Assembly: GCF_025464955.1 (NCBI RefSeq)
Contig: NZ_JAODNM010000168.1
Location: 31,348-95,347, forward strand
DNA length: 64,000 nt
Origin: Amycolatopsis sp.
Lineage (GTDB): Bacteria > Actinomycetota > Actinomycetes > Mycobacteriales > Pseudonocardiaceae
Direction: 5' to 3'
The notes below the pieces were generated by a model. That model did not search any database. It saw only the letters and a program-made list of their open reading frames with translations, and was not told the origin of the DNA. Shown here one piece after another: positions 42,805-51,309 of this stretch (position 1 is its first letter; each line of letters begins with the position of its first letter). The translations under genes were made by a program, and so were the position numbers.

Positions 42805-44043
42805 TCAGCGGGTGGCGCGGCGGTGGGTCCACTCGAGGAAGCGTTCGATGCCGCGGACGACGTGGGCGGTGCGGATCGAGGGGAAGGTGTCGAAGGCGTG
42901 TTGCGCGCCGGGGACTTCGGCGTAGACGACCGGGTTGGGGGAGGTTTCGCGGAGTCGCCGGACGAACTCGCGGGCTTCGGCGACAGGGACGAGGCTGTCG
43001 CGTTCGCCGTGGATGACGAAGAACGGCGGCGCCTTGTCGGTGATCCTGTCCAGCGGGGATGCGGCGATGTAGTCGTCGAGGAACTCCGCGGGGCCTCGGT
43101 CCTTGGCGAAGACCTTCCGCGCGATCAGGTTGTCCAGCCGCGACTTGCTCGCCAGGGAGCCGCTGGTCGCGGCGAAGTCGTACACCCCGTAATTCGGCAC
43201 GCAGGCTTGGACGCTCGTGTCGGCCTCGGCAAAGCCGGGTTGCAGGGTCGCGTCGTTCTGGGTGAGCGCGAGCAGCGACGCCAGGTGTCCGCCCGCGGAG
43301 CCGCCGGTCACCGCCAGGAATGACGGGTCGCCGCCGTACTCGGCGATATTGTCCCGAATCCAGGCGACCGCCCGCTTCGCCGCGACGATATGGGCAGGCC
43401 AGTGCGCCGCGGGTGACAGCGGGTAGTTGATCGCGACGCAGATCCAGCCGCGGCGGGCCATCTGCAGCATCAACGGGATGCCCTGCTGGTCCTTGTTGCC
43501 GATGATCCACGCGCCGCCGTGGATCTGCAGCAGCACCGGACGGCCGCTGACCGGTTCCCTCGGCTGGTAGACGTCGAGCAGAAAGCGCTTGCCACCTGGG
43601 GCGTAGGCGATATCGCGGGTACGTCGGACGTCGGCGTCGCGCATCCGGAACGGCAGCACGAGCTGACCCCACGGGGTCGCCAGGTCGGCGGGGGACGGCG
43701 GGTGCTCGAGCTCGGCGGTGTAGTCCGTGCCGATGCCCTCGTTCAGTGCGTCTTCGATCACGCCTTTGGCGCGCTGCGAAGTGGCGATCAGCGACCCGAG
43801 CCCAGCCGCCGTCAGCGCGGACACCGCGAGCGCGACCCGGTCGGCTTTGCCCCGCGCACCGCGGCGCAGGAGATGCTGGGCGGTGTCCGCGGCGGTCAGT
43901 GCCAGCAGGTGGGGCGCGAGTTCCCCGGTGAGCCAGCCTGCCATGAAAATCGGGAACTCCGAGCGCGCACCGCGCAACGGCCGGAGGGCGTTGGCCGTCA
44001 GGGCCAGTCCGATCGCCCGGCGGGTCAGGAAATTCGGCTGCAT
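42805..44043 (-). CDS. LipC-like carboxylesterase/lipase (HSL family)
   Basis: 412 aa. Residues 1-100 are a hydrophobic, helix-rich N-terminal domain (LLALTAADTAQHLLRR, ALAVSALTAAGLGSLIA) that probably associates with membrane. The hydrolase domain has the oxyanion motif HGGAW (175-179), the nucleophile elbow GGSAGG with Ser 249, Asp in GERDSLVPVAEA, and His in GAQHAFDTF. The layout and size match mycobacterial LipC (Rv0220). It is divergent from the WS/DGAT gene, as Rv0220 is next to Rv0221, suggesting linked lipid-ester turnover. Confidence 0.85.
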   Translation of the reverse strand: MQPNFLTRRAIGLALTANALRPLRGARSEFPIFMAGWLTGELAPHLLALTAADTAQHLLRRGARGKADRVALAVSALTAAGLGSLIATSQRAKGVIEDALNEGIGTDYTAELEHPPSPADLATPWGQLVLPFRMRDADVRRTRDIAYAPGGKRFLLDVYQPREPVSGRPVLLQIHGGAWIIGNKDQQGIPLMLQMARRGWICVAINYPLSPAAHWPAHIVAAKRAVAWIRDNIAEYGGDPSFLAVTGGSAGGHLASLLALTQNDATLQPGFAEADTSVQACVPNYGVYDFAATSGSLASKSRLDNLIARKVFAKDRGPAEFLDDYIAASPLDRITDKAPPFFVIHGERDSLVPVAEAREFVRRLRETSPNPVVYAEVPGAQHAFDTFPSIRTAHVVRGIERFLEWTHRRATR

Positions 44044-44110
44044 GAGACCTCAGTCTAGGTGACAGCAGACCGGGTAGAGGCCGGTGCACGGTTCGCTTAG
44101 GCTGTCGAAC

Positions 44111-45514
44111 ATGCAGAGATTGAGCGGTCTCGACGCGAGTTTCCTTTACCTGGAGACCCCGTCGCAGGTGCTGCACGTCTGCGGCCTGATGGTCGTCGAC
44201 GGCTCGACCATGCCCGGCGGGTACAGCTTCGCCCGGTTCCGTGACCAACTTGCCGCGCGCGTCGCATTGATTCCGGAGTTTCGGCGCAAACTGCACAATC
44301 CACTCTGGAATCTCAGCCATCCGATCTGGGTGGAGGACACGGACTTCGACCTCGACCACCATCTGCACCGTATCGGCGTTCCCGCCCCCGGCGACCGGAC
44401 CGAGCTGTCCGAACTGTGCGGGCATATCGCGGGCCAGCAGCTCGATCGCAGCCATCCGCTATGGCAGATGTACGTCATCGAAGGCCTCGCCAGCGGTGAA
44501 GTCGCCATCCTGCTCAAGATGCACCATGCCAGCGTCGACGGGGTCGGCGGCGCGAGTCTGATCACCTATCTCGCGGGGCTCGCGCCCGACGCGTCGCCGC
44601 CGGACCCCGGCAAGGACGCGCACCACAACCCTGAGGTACCGACGCAGCTCTCCTTGCTGCGTTCGAGCGTCGCGGCCCTCGCCAAGTTGCCGTTCGAAGC
44701 AGTCCGGCTGTTTCCCGGCCTGGTCGAAATGGCGCCGCGGTGGATCGGGAAAGCCGTGCGGGGCAAGGGAATGCCGGTGCCGTTCACCGCGCCGAGGACC
44801 TCGCTCAACGGCACCATCACCGGGCACCGGAGCGTGGCCTACGTCTCGGTTTCCCTCGAGGACGTCAAGAAGGTCAAGGACGCGTTCGGGGTCACGGTGA
44901 ACGACGTCGTGCTCGCGATGTGTACCGGTGCGCTGCGCAAGTTCCTGTCGGATCGCGCCGAACTGCCTGCCGACCCACTTGTCGCGACGGTGCCGGTTTC
45001 GGTGCTCGACCGGACCGAACGCGACCACGGCGCCAACAAGGTCTCGGCGTTCTTCGCCTCACTGCCCACGCACTTGGCCGATCCCGCCGCGCGCGTGTTC
45101 GCGTTGGCGGAAAACAACCGGCTGTCCAAGGACCACCACCGCTCGATCGACGCGGACATGCTGCAGGACTGGGCACAGTTCTCGGCGGCGACCACGCTCG
45201 GGCTCGCCATTCGCGCCTACTCGCGGCTGCGGCTGGCGGAGAAGCACCCGGTGGTGCACAACCTGGTGATCTCCAACGTCCCCGGGCCGCCGATGCCGCT
45301 GTACCTGCTCGGCGCGCGCATTACCGGGCTCTATCCGATGGGCCCGGTGTTCCACGGCGCCGGCCTCAACGTGACGGTGATTTCGAACGCCGGCCGGGTG
45401 GACATCGGCCTGATCGGCGCCCGTGAGCTCGTGTCTGATCTGTGGCCGCTGGCCGACGCGATCGCGCCCGCCCTCGACGAGCTCCTGGCCGCGTCGCCCA
45501 CTCCCTCCGACTAA
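44111..45514 (+). CDS. Wax ester synthase/diacylglycerol acyltransferase (WS/DGAT)
   Basis: 467 aa from ATG 44111. The catalytic HHxxxDG motif is LKMHHASVDGVGG (His 138, His 139, Asp 143). The N-terminal LSGLDASFLYLETP and the C-terminal SNVPGPPMPLYLLGARI motif are standard for the family. It esterifies acyl-CoA to diacylglycerol or fatty alcohol for storage lipid. It pairs divergently with the LipC-like gene. Its TAA overlaps the convergent hydrolase stop codon. Confidence 0.93.
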   Translation: MQRLSGLDASFLYLETPSQVLHVCGLMVVDGSTMPGGYSFARFRDQLAARVALIPEFRRKLHNPLWNLSHPIWVEDTDFDLDHHLHRIGVPAPGDRTELSELCGHIAGQQLDRSHPLWQMYVIEGLASGEVAILLKMHHASVDGVGGASLITYLAGLAPDASPPDPGKDAHHNPEVPTQLSLLRSSVAALAKLPFEAVRLFPGLVEMAPRWIGKAVRGKGMPVPFTAPRTSLNGTITGHRSVAYVSVSLEDVKKVKDAFGVTVNDVVLAMCTGALRKFLSDRAELPADPLVATVPVSVLDRTERDHGANKVSAFFASLPTHLADPAARVFALAENNRLSKDHHRSIDADMLQDWAQFSAATTLGLAIRAYSRLRLAEKHPVVHNLVISNVPGPPMPLYLLGARITGLYPMGPVFHGAGLNVTVISNAGRVDIGLIGARELVSDLWPLADAIAPALDELLAASPTPSD

Positions 45515-46392
45515 CGCGCGTGCACCGACGTGCAGGCAGCCATCAACGCCGGCACGAACTGGTCGGCCTTGAACACACACGCCGTGTGCCCGGCCGGGAT
45601 CTCGTAGCTGGACGCGTTCGGGATCCGTTTCGCCAGTGAACGCTGGTGGTTCGGCGCGATGAACCGGTCTCGGGTGGTCACCACGACCGAGGTCGGCACC
45701 TTGATCCGGTAGAGCCACTCATCCGAGTCGAACTTGCCGATCTCCTCCAGCGCGGTCGCGATCGCCCAGGGGCTGGTCGCGCGGAACTCCTCGAGCGCCC
45801 AGCGGTGGTCCTCGAGCCGGGCCTGGTGGTGGGGCGGCGGTTCCTGGCTGAGCGAGATCCGGGCTTGTTCGCGGAGCTGACGCAGGGTCAGGCCGAACGC
45901 GTCGAGCGCGAGCCGCTGGCGGATGCCTCGGTGGAAGTTGCTCGCCGTGGAGCACAGCACCAGCCCGCGCAGCCGGTCGGCGTGGGTGTGGGCGACCAGC
46001 TGGCTCACCATTCCGCCCATCGAGTAACCCCCGACCGTGAACTCGTCGATGCCCAGCGCGTCGGCCACCGCGATGACGTCCTCGGCGCAGTCGGTGAGCT
46101 TGAGCTCGGTCGAGCGGATGCCACCGCCGTGCCACCGCTGGTCGAACACGACGACCCGGTAGTGCTGCGAGAGCCGGTCCAGCGCGGGGTACCAGGTCAG
46201 CAAGCCGGTGCAGGCGACGGAGTGCAGCAGGATGATCGGCGGCGCGTGACGCGGGCCGACGTCGACGTGCACGGTCTGTCCGCGACCGGGCAGCAGCAGC
46301 GTCTCCGGTTCCGGGACACCGGCGGTGGACGGCACGGTCAGCACCTTGCGGGTCGCTCGCCACCCCGCGTCACCCAGGTCGGTCAAGGCCAT
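45511..46392 (-). CDS. Alpha/beta hydrolase divergent from the igr operon
   Basis: 293 aa from ATG 46392 with GGAG upstream. Fold landmarks: IILLHSVACTGLLTWYPAL (oxyanion region, HS instead of HG), VVVFDQRWHG, nucleophile elbow GGYSMGGMVSQL, acid in TTRDRFIAP and His in AGHTACVF. The size is that of small-molecule esterases and thioesterases. A KstR box at 46446-46459 lies between it and chsE1, so steroid-responsive expression is likely. Possible substrates are steroid-CoA or lactone intermediates; unproven. Confidence 0.8.
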   Translation of the reverse strand: MALTDLGDAGWRATRKVLTVPSTAGVPEPETLLLPGRGQTVHVDVGPRHAPPIILLHSVACTGLLTWYPALDRLSQHYRVVVFDQRWHGGGIRSTELKLTDCAEDVIAVADALGIDEFTVGGYSMGGMVSQLVAHTHADRLRGLVLCSTASNFHRGIRQRLALDAFGLTLRQLREQARISLSQEPPPHHQARLEDHRWALEEFRATSPWAIATALEEIGKFDSDEWLYRIKVPTSVVVTTRDRFIAPNHQRSLAKRIPNASSYEIPAGHTACVFKADQFVPALMAACTSVHAR

Positions 46393-46445
46393 GGTCGCGG
46401 GGACTCCTTTTGGGGGTTGCCGTTGGCGGTTGTTCCGGCTAAGAC

Positions 46446-46459
46446 TAGAACAGGTTTCA
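46446..46459. promoter_or_regulatory. KstR box between the hydrolase gene and the igr operon
   Basis: TAGAACAGGTTTCA matches all fixed positions of TnnAACnnGTTnnA. It lies 32 bp before chsE1 and 53 bp before the divergent hydrolase start. Confidence 0.8.
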
Positions 46460-46491
46460 GTTTCTGGCTTGGCGGCACGTGAGGAGCCGGC

Positions 46492-47544
46492 GTGGACTTC
46501 ACTTTGGACGAGACGCGGCAGGAGATCACCGGGCTGGCGGGGGCCGTGCTGCGCCGGGATTCCGATCGCGGCTGGCAAGGGCTGGCCGACGCCGGACTGC
46601 TGGCGCTGGCCTTGCCTGCCGAACTTGGGGGCGACGGCTTCGGTGCTCTCGAAATCGCCCTCGTGCTCACCGAGGTCGGCCGGGCGGGTGCCCGGGTTCC
46701 CGCGTTGTCCACTCTCGCACTCGGCGTCCTGCCGATCAAGCACCTTGGTAGCACAGCGCAACAGACTGCCCTACTTCCTGCGATAGCCGCAGGTGAGGCT
46801 CTCGTCACAGCGGCGCCGCACGAGCCGTCGGCACCGTTTCCCGCCGAGCCGTCCACGACCGCGATCCCGTCCGGGGGCGGATGGCTGGTTTCGGGGACGA
46901 AGACGTGCGTGCCGTATGCGTCGGAGGCGGTGAAGATCCTCGTGCCGGTCTCGATGCCCGGCGGCCCGGCAGTGTTCCTCGTCGACCCGCGGGCGGACGG
47001 CGTCACACTTGTCGAGACGCGCAATGCGAGCGGTAGCCCCGAAAGCACCGTCCAGCTGGCGCGCGTGCGTTGTGATCGCGCGGACCAGCTCGGCGACGGC
47101 GACGCTGTCCGTGTGCTTCACCAGTACGCTTTGGCGGGAGCGGCGGCGCTCGCGGACGGAACTCTCGCGGGGGCGCTCGAACTGGCGTCCGGTCATGTCC
47201 GGACGCGGGAACAGTTCGGCAGGCCGTTGGCGACCTTCCAGGCCGTCGCGCAGCAGATTGCCGACGTCTACATCGCGTCGCGGACACTGCACCTGGCAGC
47301 GATGTCCGCTGCTTGGCGGCTTTCCGCTGGTCTCGACGCGGACACCGACCTCGAGGTCGCCGCGTACTGGCTGGCCGAGGAGGCGCCGCGCGCGCTGGCG
47401 ACCTGTCACCACCTGCATGGCGGGCTCGGCTTGGACATCACCTATGCACTGCATCGGTTTTCTTCGGCGATCAAGGACCTGAGCCGGTTCGTCGGCGGGT
47501 CGGTGTTCCGGCTCGGCGAGCTCGGCGAATTGGTGGTGACCTGA
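46492..47544 (+). CDS. chsE1: Acyl-CoA dehydrogenase FadE28/ChsE1-type subunit
   Basis: 350 aa, shorter than a normal acyl-CoA dehydrogenase. Conserved parts are AELGGDGFGALEIALVLTEVG, HVRTREQFGRPLATFQAVAQ and HHLHGGLGLDITYALHRF. It pairs with the next gene product as an alpha2beta2 enzyme that desaturates the 3-carbon side chain of 3-oxo-4-pregnene-20-carboxyl-CoA. Assignment rests on the igr gene order (fadE28, fadE29, Rv3542c, Rv3541c, ltp2 in M. tuberculosis). First gene of that operon; the start is a GTG. Confidence 0.87.
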   Translation: MDFTLDETRQEITGLAGAVLRRDSDRGWQGLADAGLLALALPAELGGDGFGALEIALVLTEVGRAGARVPALSTLALGVLPIKHLGSTAQQTALLPAIAAGEALVTAAPHEPSAPFPAEPSTTAIPSGGGWLVSGTKTCVPYASEAVKILVPVSMPGGPAVFLVDPRADGVTLVETRNASGSPESTVQLARVRCDRADQLGDGDAVRVLHQYALAGAAALADGTLAGALELASGHVRTREQFGRPLATFQAVAQQIADVYIASRTLHLAAMSAAWRLSAGLDADTDLEVAAYWLAEEAPRALATCHHLHGGLGLDITYALHRFSSAIKDLSRFVGGSVFRLGELGELVVT

Positions 47545-47546
47545 GC

Positions 47547-48722
47547 ATGTTGCTGGAACTGACCGAGCCGCAGCGGGAACTGCGAGCCGAACTGCGCCGC
47601 TACTTCGCGGGGCTCGTCTCGCCGGAGGAGCGGGAAATCCTGCTCCGGCAACGACACGGGCCGGTGCACCGCGAGATCGTGCGCCGGCTGGGCCGTGACG
47701 GCTGGCTGGGTGTCGGGTGGCCGGTCGAGTACGGGGGCCGCGGGTTCGGTGAGATCGAGCAGCATCTCTTCGTCGACGAAGCGACGAGGGCCGACGTGCA
47801 ACTGCCGTCCGTCACCCTGCAGACGGTCGGTCCGACGTTGCAGACTTTCGGTACCGAAGAACAGAAAGCCGCTTTCCTGCCGAAGATCCTGGCGGGCGAG
47901 GTGCATTTCGCGATCGGGTACACCGAACCCAGTGCGGGAACGGATCTCGCGTCGCTGCGTACGTCCGCTGTGCGCGACGGGGACGAGTACGTCGTCAATG
48001 GCCAGAAGATCTTCACCACCGGCGGGCACGACGCGGACTTCGTGTGGCTCGCCGTCCGCACCGACCCCGACGCGCCAAAACACCGCGGCCTTTCGATTCT
48101 CATGGTGGACACCACCGATCCCGGCTATTCGTGGACGCCGATCATCACCTGCGACGGAGCTCACCATGTCGACGCGACGTACTACACCGATGTCCGGGTT
48201 CCGGTGGAGAGGTTGGTAGGCAAGGAGAATGAGGGCTGGCGACTGATCACCACCCAGCTCAACCACGAGCGCGTCATGCTCGGTCCGGCCGGGCGGATCG
48301 GCGGTCTGTACGACCGGGTCCGCGACTGGGCGGCCGCTCGGAAGACGCCCGGTGGGACGCCGTTGCTCGCGTTGCCTGACGTGCGAGACGCGCTCGCCGA
48401 GACGTTCGCTGTGATGCGGGTCAATGAGCTGCTCAATTGGCAGGTTGCGGCAGTCCCGGTAGCCGCCGGTGCCTCGACGATCGCCGACGCTTCGGCGACC
48501 AAGGTGTTCGGTTCCGAACGGGTACAGCGCGTCGGAAGGCAACTCGAAGAAGTCGTCGCCCGGCATGGGGACCAAAGCGAACCGGCGACCGCCGCGTTGG
48601 TCGATTGGCTGGCTGTGATGACGAAAAGAAACTTGGTGCTGACCTTTGGCGGTGGGGTCAACGAGATCCAACGTGAGTTGATCGCCACTGCCGGGCTGGG
48701 GTTGCCGAGGGTGCCGCGATGA
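47547..48722 (+). CDS. chsE2: Acyl-CoA dehydrogenase FadE29/ChsE2-type subunit
   Basis: 391 aa. Contains GWLGVGWPVEYGGRGFGEIEQ, the FAD-site motif AIGYTEPSAGTDLASLRTSA, and WLITTQLNHERV-like QLNHERVMLGPAG. The C-terminal MTKRNLVLTFGGGVNEIQRE is the usual final helix. It forms the heterotetramer with ChsE1 encoded two bases upstream and overlaps chsH2 by 4 bp. Localised in the cytosol. Confidence 0.88.
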   Translation: MLLELTEPQRELRAELRRYFAGLVSPEEREILLRQRHGPVHREIVRRLGRDGWLGVGWPVEYGGRGFGEIEQHLFVDEATRADVQLPSVTLQTVGPTLQTFGTEEQKAAFLPKILAGEVHFAIGYTEPSAGTDLASLRTSAVRDGDEYVVNGQKIFTTGGHDADFVWLAVRTDPDAPKHRGLSILMVDTTDPGYSWTPIITCDGAHHVDATYYTDVRVPVERLVGKENEGWRLITTQLNHERVMLGPAGRIGGLYDRVRDWAAARKTPGGTPLLALPDVRDALAETFAVMRVNELLNWQVAAVPVAAGASTIADASATKVFGSERVQRVGRQLEEVVARHGDQSEPATAALVDWLAVMTKRNLVLTFGGGVNEIQRELIATAGLGLPRVPR

Positions 48723-49594
48723 ACATCACGCAAGCGGCGGAAAACATAGTCGCCCAGGGGGAATCCTCGCCGAAAAAAGCGCGTGACCCGGTCAACCGGG
48801 CGATGGTGAACAACTGGGTCGAGGCGCTCGGTGACACCAATCCGCTCTATACCGAGAGTGACTTGGCGCCGCCGGCGATGGCCCAGGTCTGGACGATGAA
48901 CGGGCTACACGGCGAACGTGCGGAGGATGACCCGCTCGGCGCCGCGATGTCCCTTTTGGACGCGCAGGGCTACACCTCGGTGGTGGCGACGAATTCCGAG
49001 CAGACCTACCACCGGTACCTCCGGATCGGTGAGCACGTTTCGGCGTCGACCCGGCTGGCTGACGTGACCGGTCCGAAGCGCACCGCGCTGGGCGAAGGCT
49101 GGTTCGTCACCACCAGGACGACCTGGTTCGTGGGCGAGGAACCGGTGGCGGACATGATGTTCCGCGTCCTCAAGTTCCGCCCGGTCGCTCGTGCGGCACC
49201 CAGCCCGGTACTGCGGCCGGTGATCAGCAAGGACACGGAGTTCTTCTGGGCCGGGTTGGCGGCCGGCGAGCTGCGGATCCAGCGCTGGGGGAGCACCCTT
49301 CGGCACCCGCCGGGTCCGATGCCGCCGGACGGCGACCTCGACCAGGTTCCGGACTACGTCGTCGCCACCGGTCGCGGCACCGTCTACAGCTATGTGGTGC
49401 ACCACAACCCGCCGGTTCCGGGTAAAACGCTGCCGTTTGTCGTCGCGCTGGTCGAGCTCGAGGAGGGGGTCCGGATGGTCGGTGAGCTCCTGGGCGCCGA
49501 GCCGGACGAGGTCCACATAGGACTTGCCGTTACGGTTGACTTCGCCCGGGTCGACGACGAGCTGACCCTGCCCGTCTGGCGGGTGGCGCGATGA
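48719..49594 (+). CDS. chsH2: ChsH2: MaoC-like hydratase fused to DUF35 domain
   Basis: 291 aa. The N-terminal ~175 residues are a hot-dog MaoC-like unit (ALGDTNPLYTESD, NSEQTYHRYLRIGEHV). The C-terminal ~115 residues are DUF35/OB-fold (LRHPPGPMPP, GTVYSYVVHHNPP). With ChsH1 it hydrates the 17(20)-enoyl-CoA; the DUF35 part then binds the Ltp2 aldolase. The zinc-ribbon cysteines usual in DUF35 proteins are absent: the stretch before LRHPPGP is RIQRWGST with no Cys. Overlaps its neighbours by 4 bp. Confidence 0.87.
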   Translation: MNITQAAENIVAQGESSPKKARDPVNRAMVNNWVEALGDTNPLYTESDLAPPAMAQVWTMNGLHGERAEDDPLGAAMSLLDAQGYTSVVATNSEQTYHRYLRIGEHVSASTRLADVTGPKRTALGEGWFVTTRTTWFVGEEPVADMMFRVLKFRPVARAAPSPVLRPVISKDTEFFWAGLAAGELRIQRWGSTLRHPPGPMPPDGDLDQVPDYVVATGRGTVYSYVVHHNPPVPGKTLPFVVALVELEEGVRMVGELLGAEPDEVHIGLAVTVDFARVDDELTLPVWRVAR

Positions 49595-49989
49595 CCCCGC
49601 CTGCCACTGTCGGTACCGAACTGCCGCCGCTGACGATCGAGGTAACGCCGACGTTCGTGGTGAGCACCGCACTCGCCACCCGCGATTTCCAGGACGTCCA
49701 CCATGACCGCGATGCCGCGGTGGCACGGGGTTCGAAGGACATCTTCCTCAACATCCTGACCGACACCGGCTTGGTGCAGCGGTTCGTGACGGACTGGGCG
49801 GGGCCGGCCGCCAGGATCCGGTCGGTCTCGATCAGGCTCGGCGTGCCCTGCTATGCCGATGACACGCTTGTGCTGTCGGGTCGCGTGATCGAGCGCGACG
49901 GCGTCGAGGCGGTGATCGCGGTGTCCGGAATGGACAGTCTGGGCGAGCACGTGTCGGGCACGGTCCGGGTCACGCTGGGGGACGAATGA
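49591..49989 (+). CDS. chsH1: ChsH1: MaoC-like hydratase subunit
   Basis: 132 aa single hot-dog domain. STALATRDFQDVHHDRDAA carries the catalytic Asp/His pair of the R-hydratase motif. KDIFLNILTDTGLVQRFV forms the long central helix. It is the catalytic partner of ChsH2 in the cholesterol side-chain hydratase. The size matches Rv3541c (~129 aa). 4-bp overlaps on both sides imply fixed stoichiometry. Confidence 0.87.
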   Translation: MTPPATVGTELPPLTIEVTPTFVVSTALATRDFQDVHHDRDAAVARGSKDIFLNILTDTGLVQRFVTDWAGPAARIRSVSIRLGVPCYADDTLVLSGRVIERDGVEAVIAVSGMDSLGEHVSGTVRVTLGDE

Positions 49990-51158
49990 GGCTGTCGGGC
50001 AAGGCTGCCATCGTCGGCATCGGGGCGACGGAATTTTCGAAGGACTCCGGGCGAAGCGAGTTGAGGCTCGCCGCCGAGGCGGTGCTGCTGGCCTTGCGGG
50101 ACGCCGGCCTCACGCCGTCCGATGTGGACGGACTGGTGTCGTTCACCATGGACGCCAACAACGAGATCTCGGTCGCTCGCGAGCTCGGCATGGGCGAGCT
50201 GGGCTTCTTCAGCCGGGTCCACTACGGCGGCGGAGCGGCCGCGGCGACCGTCCAGCAGGCCGCGATGGCCGTGGCGACCGGGGTGGCGGACGTCGTCGTC
50301 GCCTACCGGGCATTCAACGAGCGGTCGGGGCAGCGGTTCGGCCAGGTGTCCGAGGCCGCGGCGCGGCAGGTGAACTCGTCCGGGGTGGACAACAGCTTCC
50401 ATTACCCGATGGGCATCGCCACGCCCGCGGCCACCGTCGCCATGCTCGCGCGCCGATACATGCACGAGTTCGGCGCCACCAGTGCGGACTTCGGGCGCAT
50501 CGCGGTGCTCGACCGCAAGCACGCCGCGACCAACCCGGCGGCGTGGTTTCATGGCAAGCCCATCACCCTGGCCGATCACCAGGCCTCTCGCTGGATCGCC
50601 GAACCGTTGCACCTGCTCGATTGCTGCCAGGAGAGCGACGGCGGGGTGGCGCTGGTCGTCGTGAGCGCCGAGCGTGCCCGCGACCTCCCGCATCCGCCCG
50701 CCCTCATCGCGGCGGCCGCGCAGGGCAGCGGCCCGGACCAGTACGTGATGACCAGCTACTACCGCGACGACCTTCCGGCACTGCCGGAAATGGGTGCGGT
50801 CGGACGGCGGTTGTGGGCGCAGTCGGGATTTCGGCCGGCTGACGTCGACGTCGCGGTGCTGTACGACCATTTCACACCGTATGTTCTTATTCAGCTGGAA
50901 GAGTTAGGGTTCTGTTCGCGTGGTGAAGCGAAGGACTTCATCGCGGGAGACACCCTTGAACTCGGCGGAGAGCTGCCGCTGAACCCGCACGGCGGCCAAC
51001 TCGGCGAGGCCTACCTCCACGGCATGAACGGGATCGCCGAAGCGGTGCGGCAGGTCCGGGGCACCGCCGTCAACCAGGTGCCCGGCGCCGACCGGGTGCT
51101 CGTCACCGCGGGCACCGGAGTACCGACCAGCGGGCTTGTCCTCAAAGGGCAGACTTGA
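49986..51158 (+). CDS. ltp2: Ltp2: thiolase-like retro-aldolase of side-chain cleavage
   Basis: 390 aa thiolase-fold, SCP2-type protein. AAIVGIGATEFSKDSGRSEL opens the fold and ADVVVAYRAFNERSG follows. HGGQLGEAYLHGMNG near residue 340 is the Ltp2 active-site loop with the Tyr proposed as catalyst. Ltp2 splits the 17-hydroxy steroid-CoA to androstenedione-type 17-ketone plus propionyl-CoA, in complex with the ChsH2 DUF35 domain. Last gene of the igr operon. Confidence 0.88.
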   Translation: MRLSGKAAIVGIGATEFSKDSGRSELRLAAEAVLLALRDAGLTPSDVDGLVSFTMDANNEISVARELGMGELGFFSRVHYGGGAAAATVQQAAMAVATGVADVVVAYRAFNERSGQRFGQVSEAAARQVNSSGVDNSFHYPMGIATPAATVAMLARRYMHEFGATSADFGRIAVLDRKHAATNPAAWFHGKPITLADHQASRWIAEPLHLLDCCQESDGGVALVVVSAERARDLPHPPALIAAAAQGSGPDQYVMTSYYRDDLPALPEMGAVGRRLWAQSGFRPADVDVAVLYDHFTPYVLIQLEELGFCSRGEAKDFIAGDTLELGGELPLNPHGGQLGEAYLHGMNGIAEAVRQVRGTAVNQVPGADRVLVTAGTGVPTSGLVLKGQT

Positions 51159-51309
51159 GTGCACGGAATGCTGGAATGGCCTTGATGGTATTCAGATCCG
51201 CCTCGAACTGAGCAATAATTCCGGGGAAAGTGAAACCCCGCGACAGCGGTGTGCGGTGCGGCTTCCGCGCGGGTTTCTCCCTCGAACCCACCCGGAAAGC
51301 GAGGCTGAT

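Noticed and set aside
41870..44455. 861-codon minus-strand frame
   Set aside because: Crosses the 3' half of the SNF2 gene and the WS/DGAT start; no recognisable domain.
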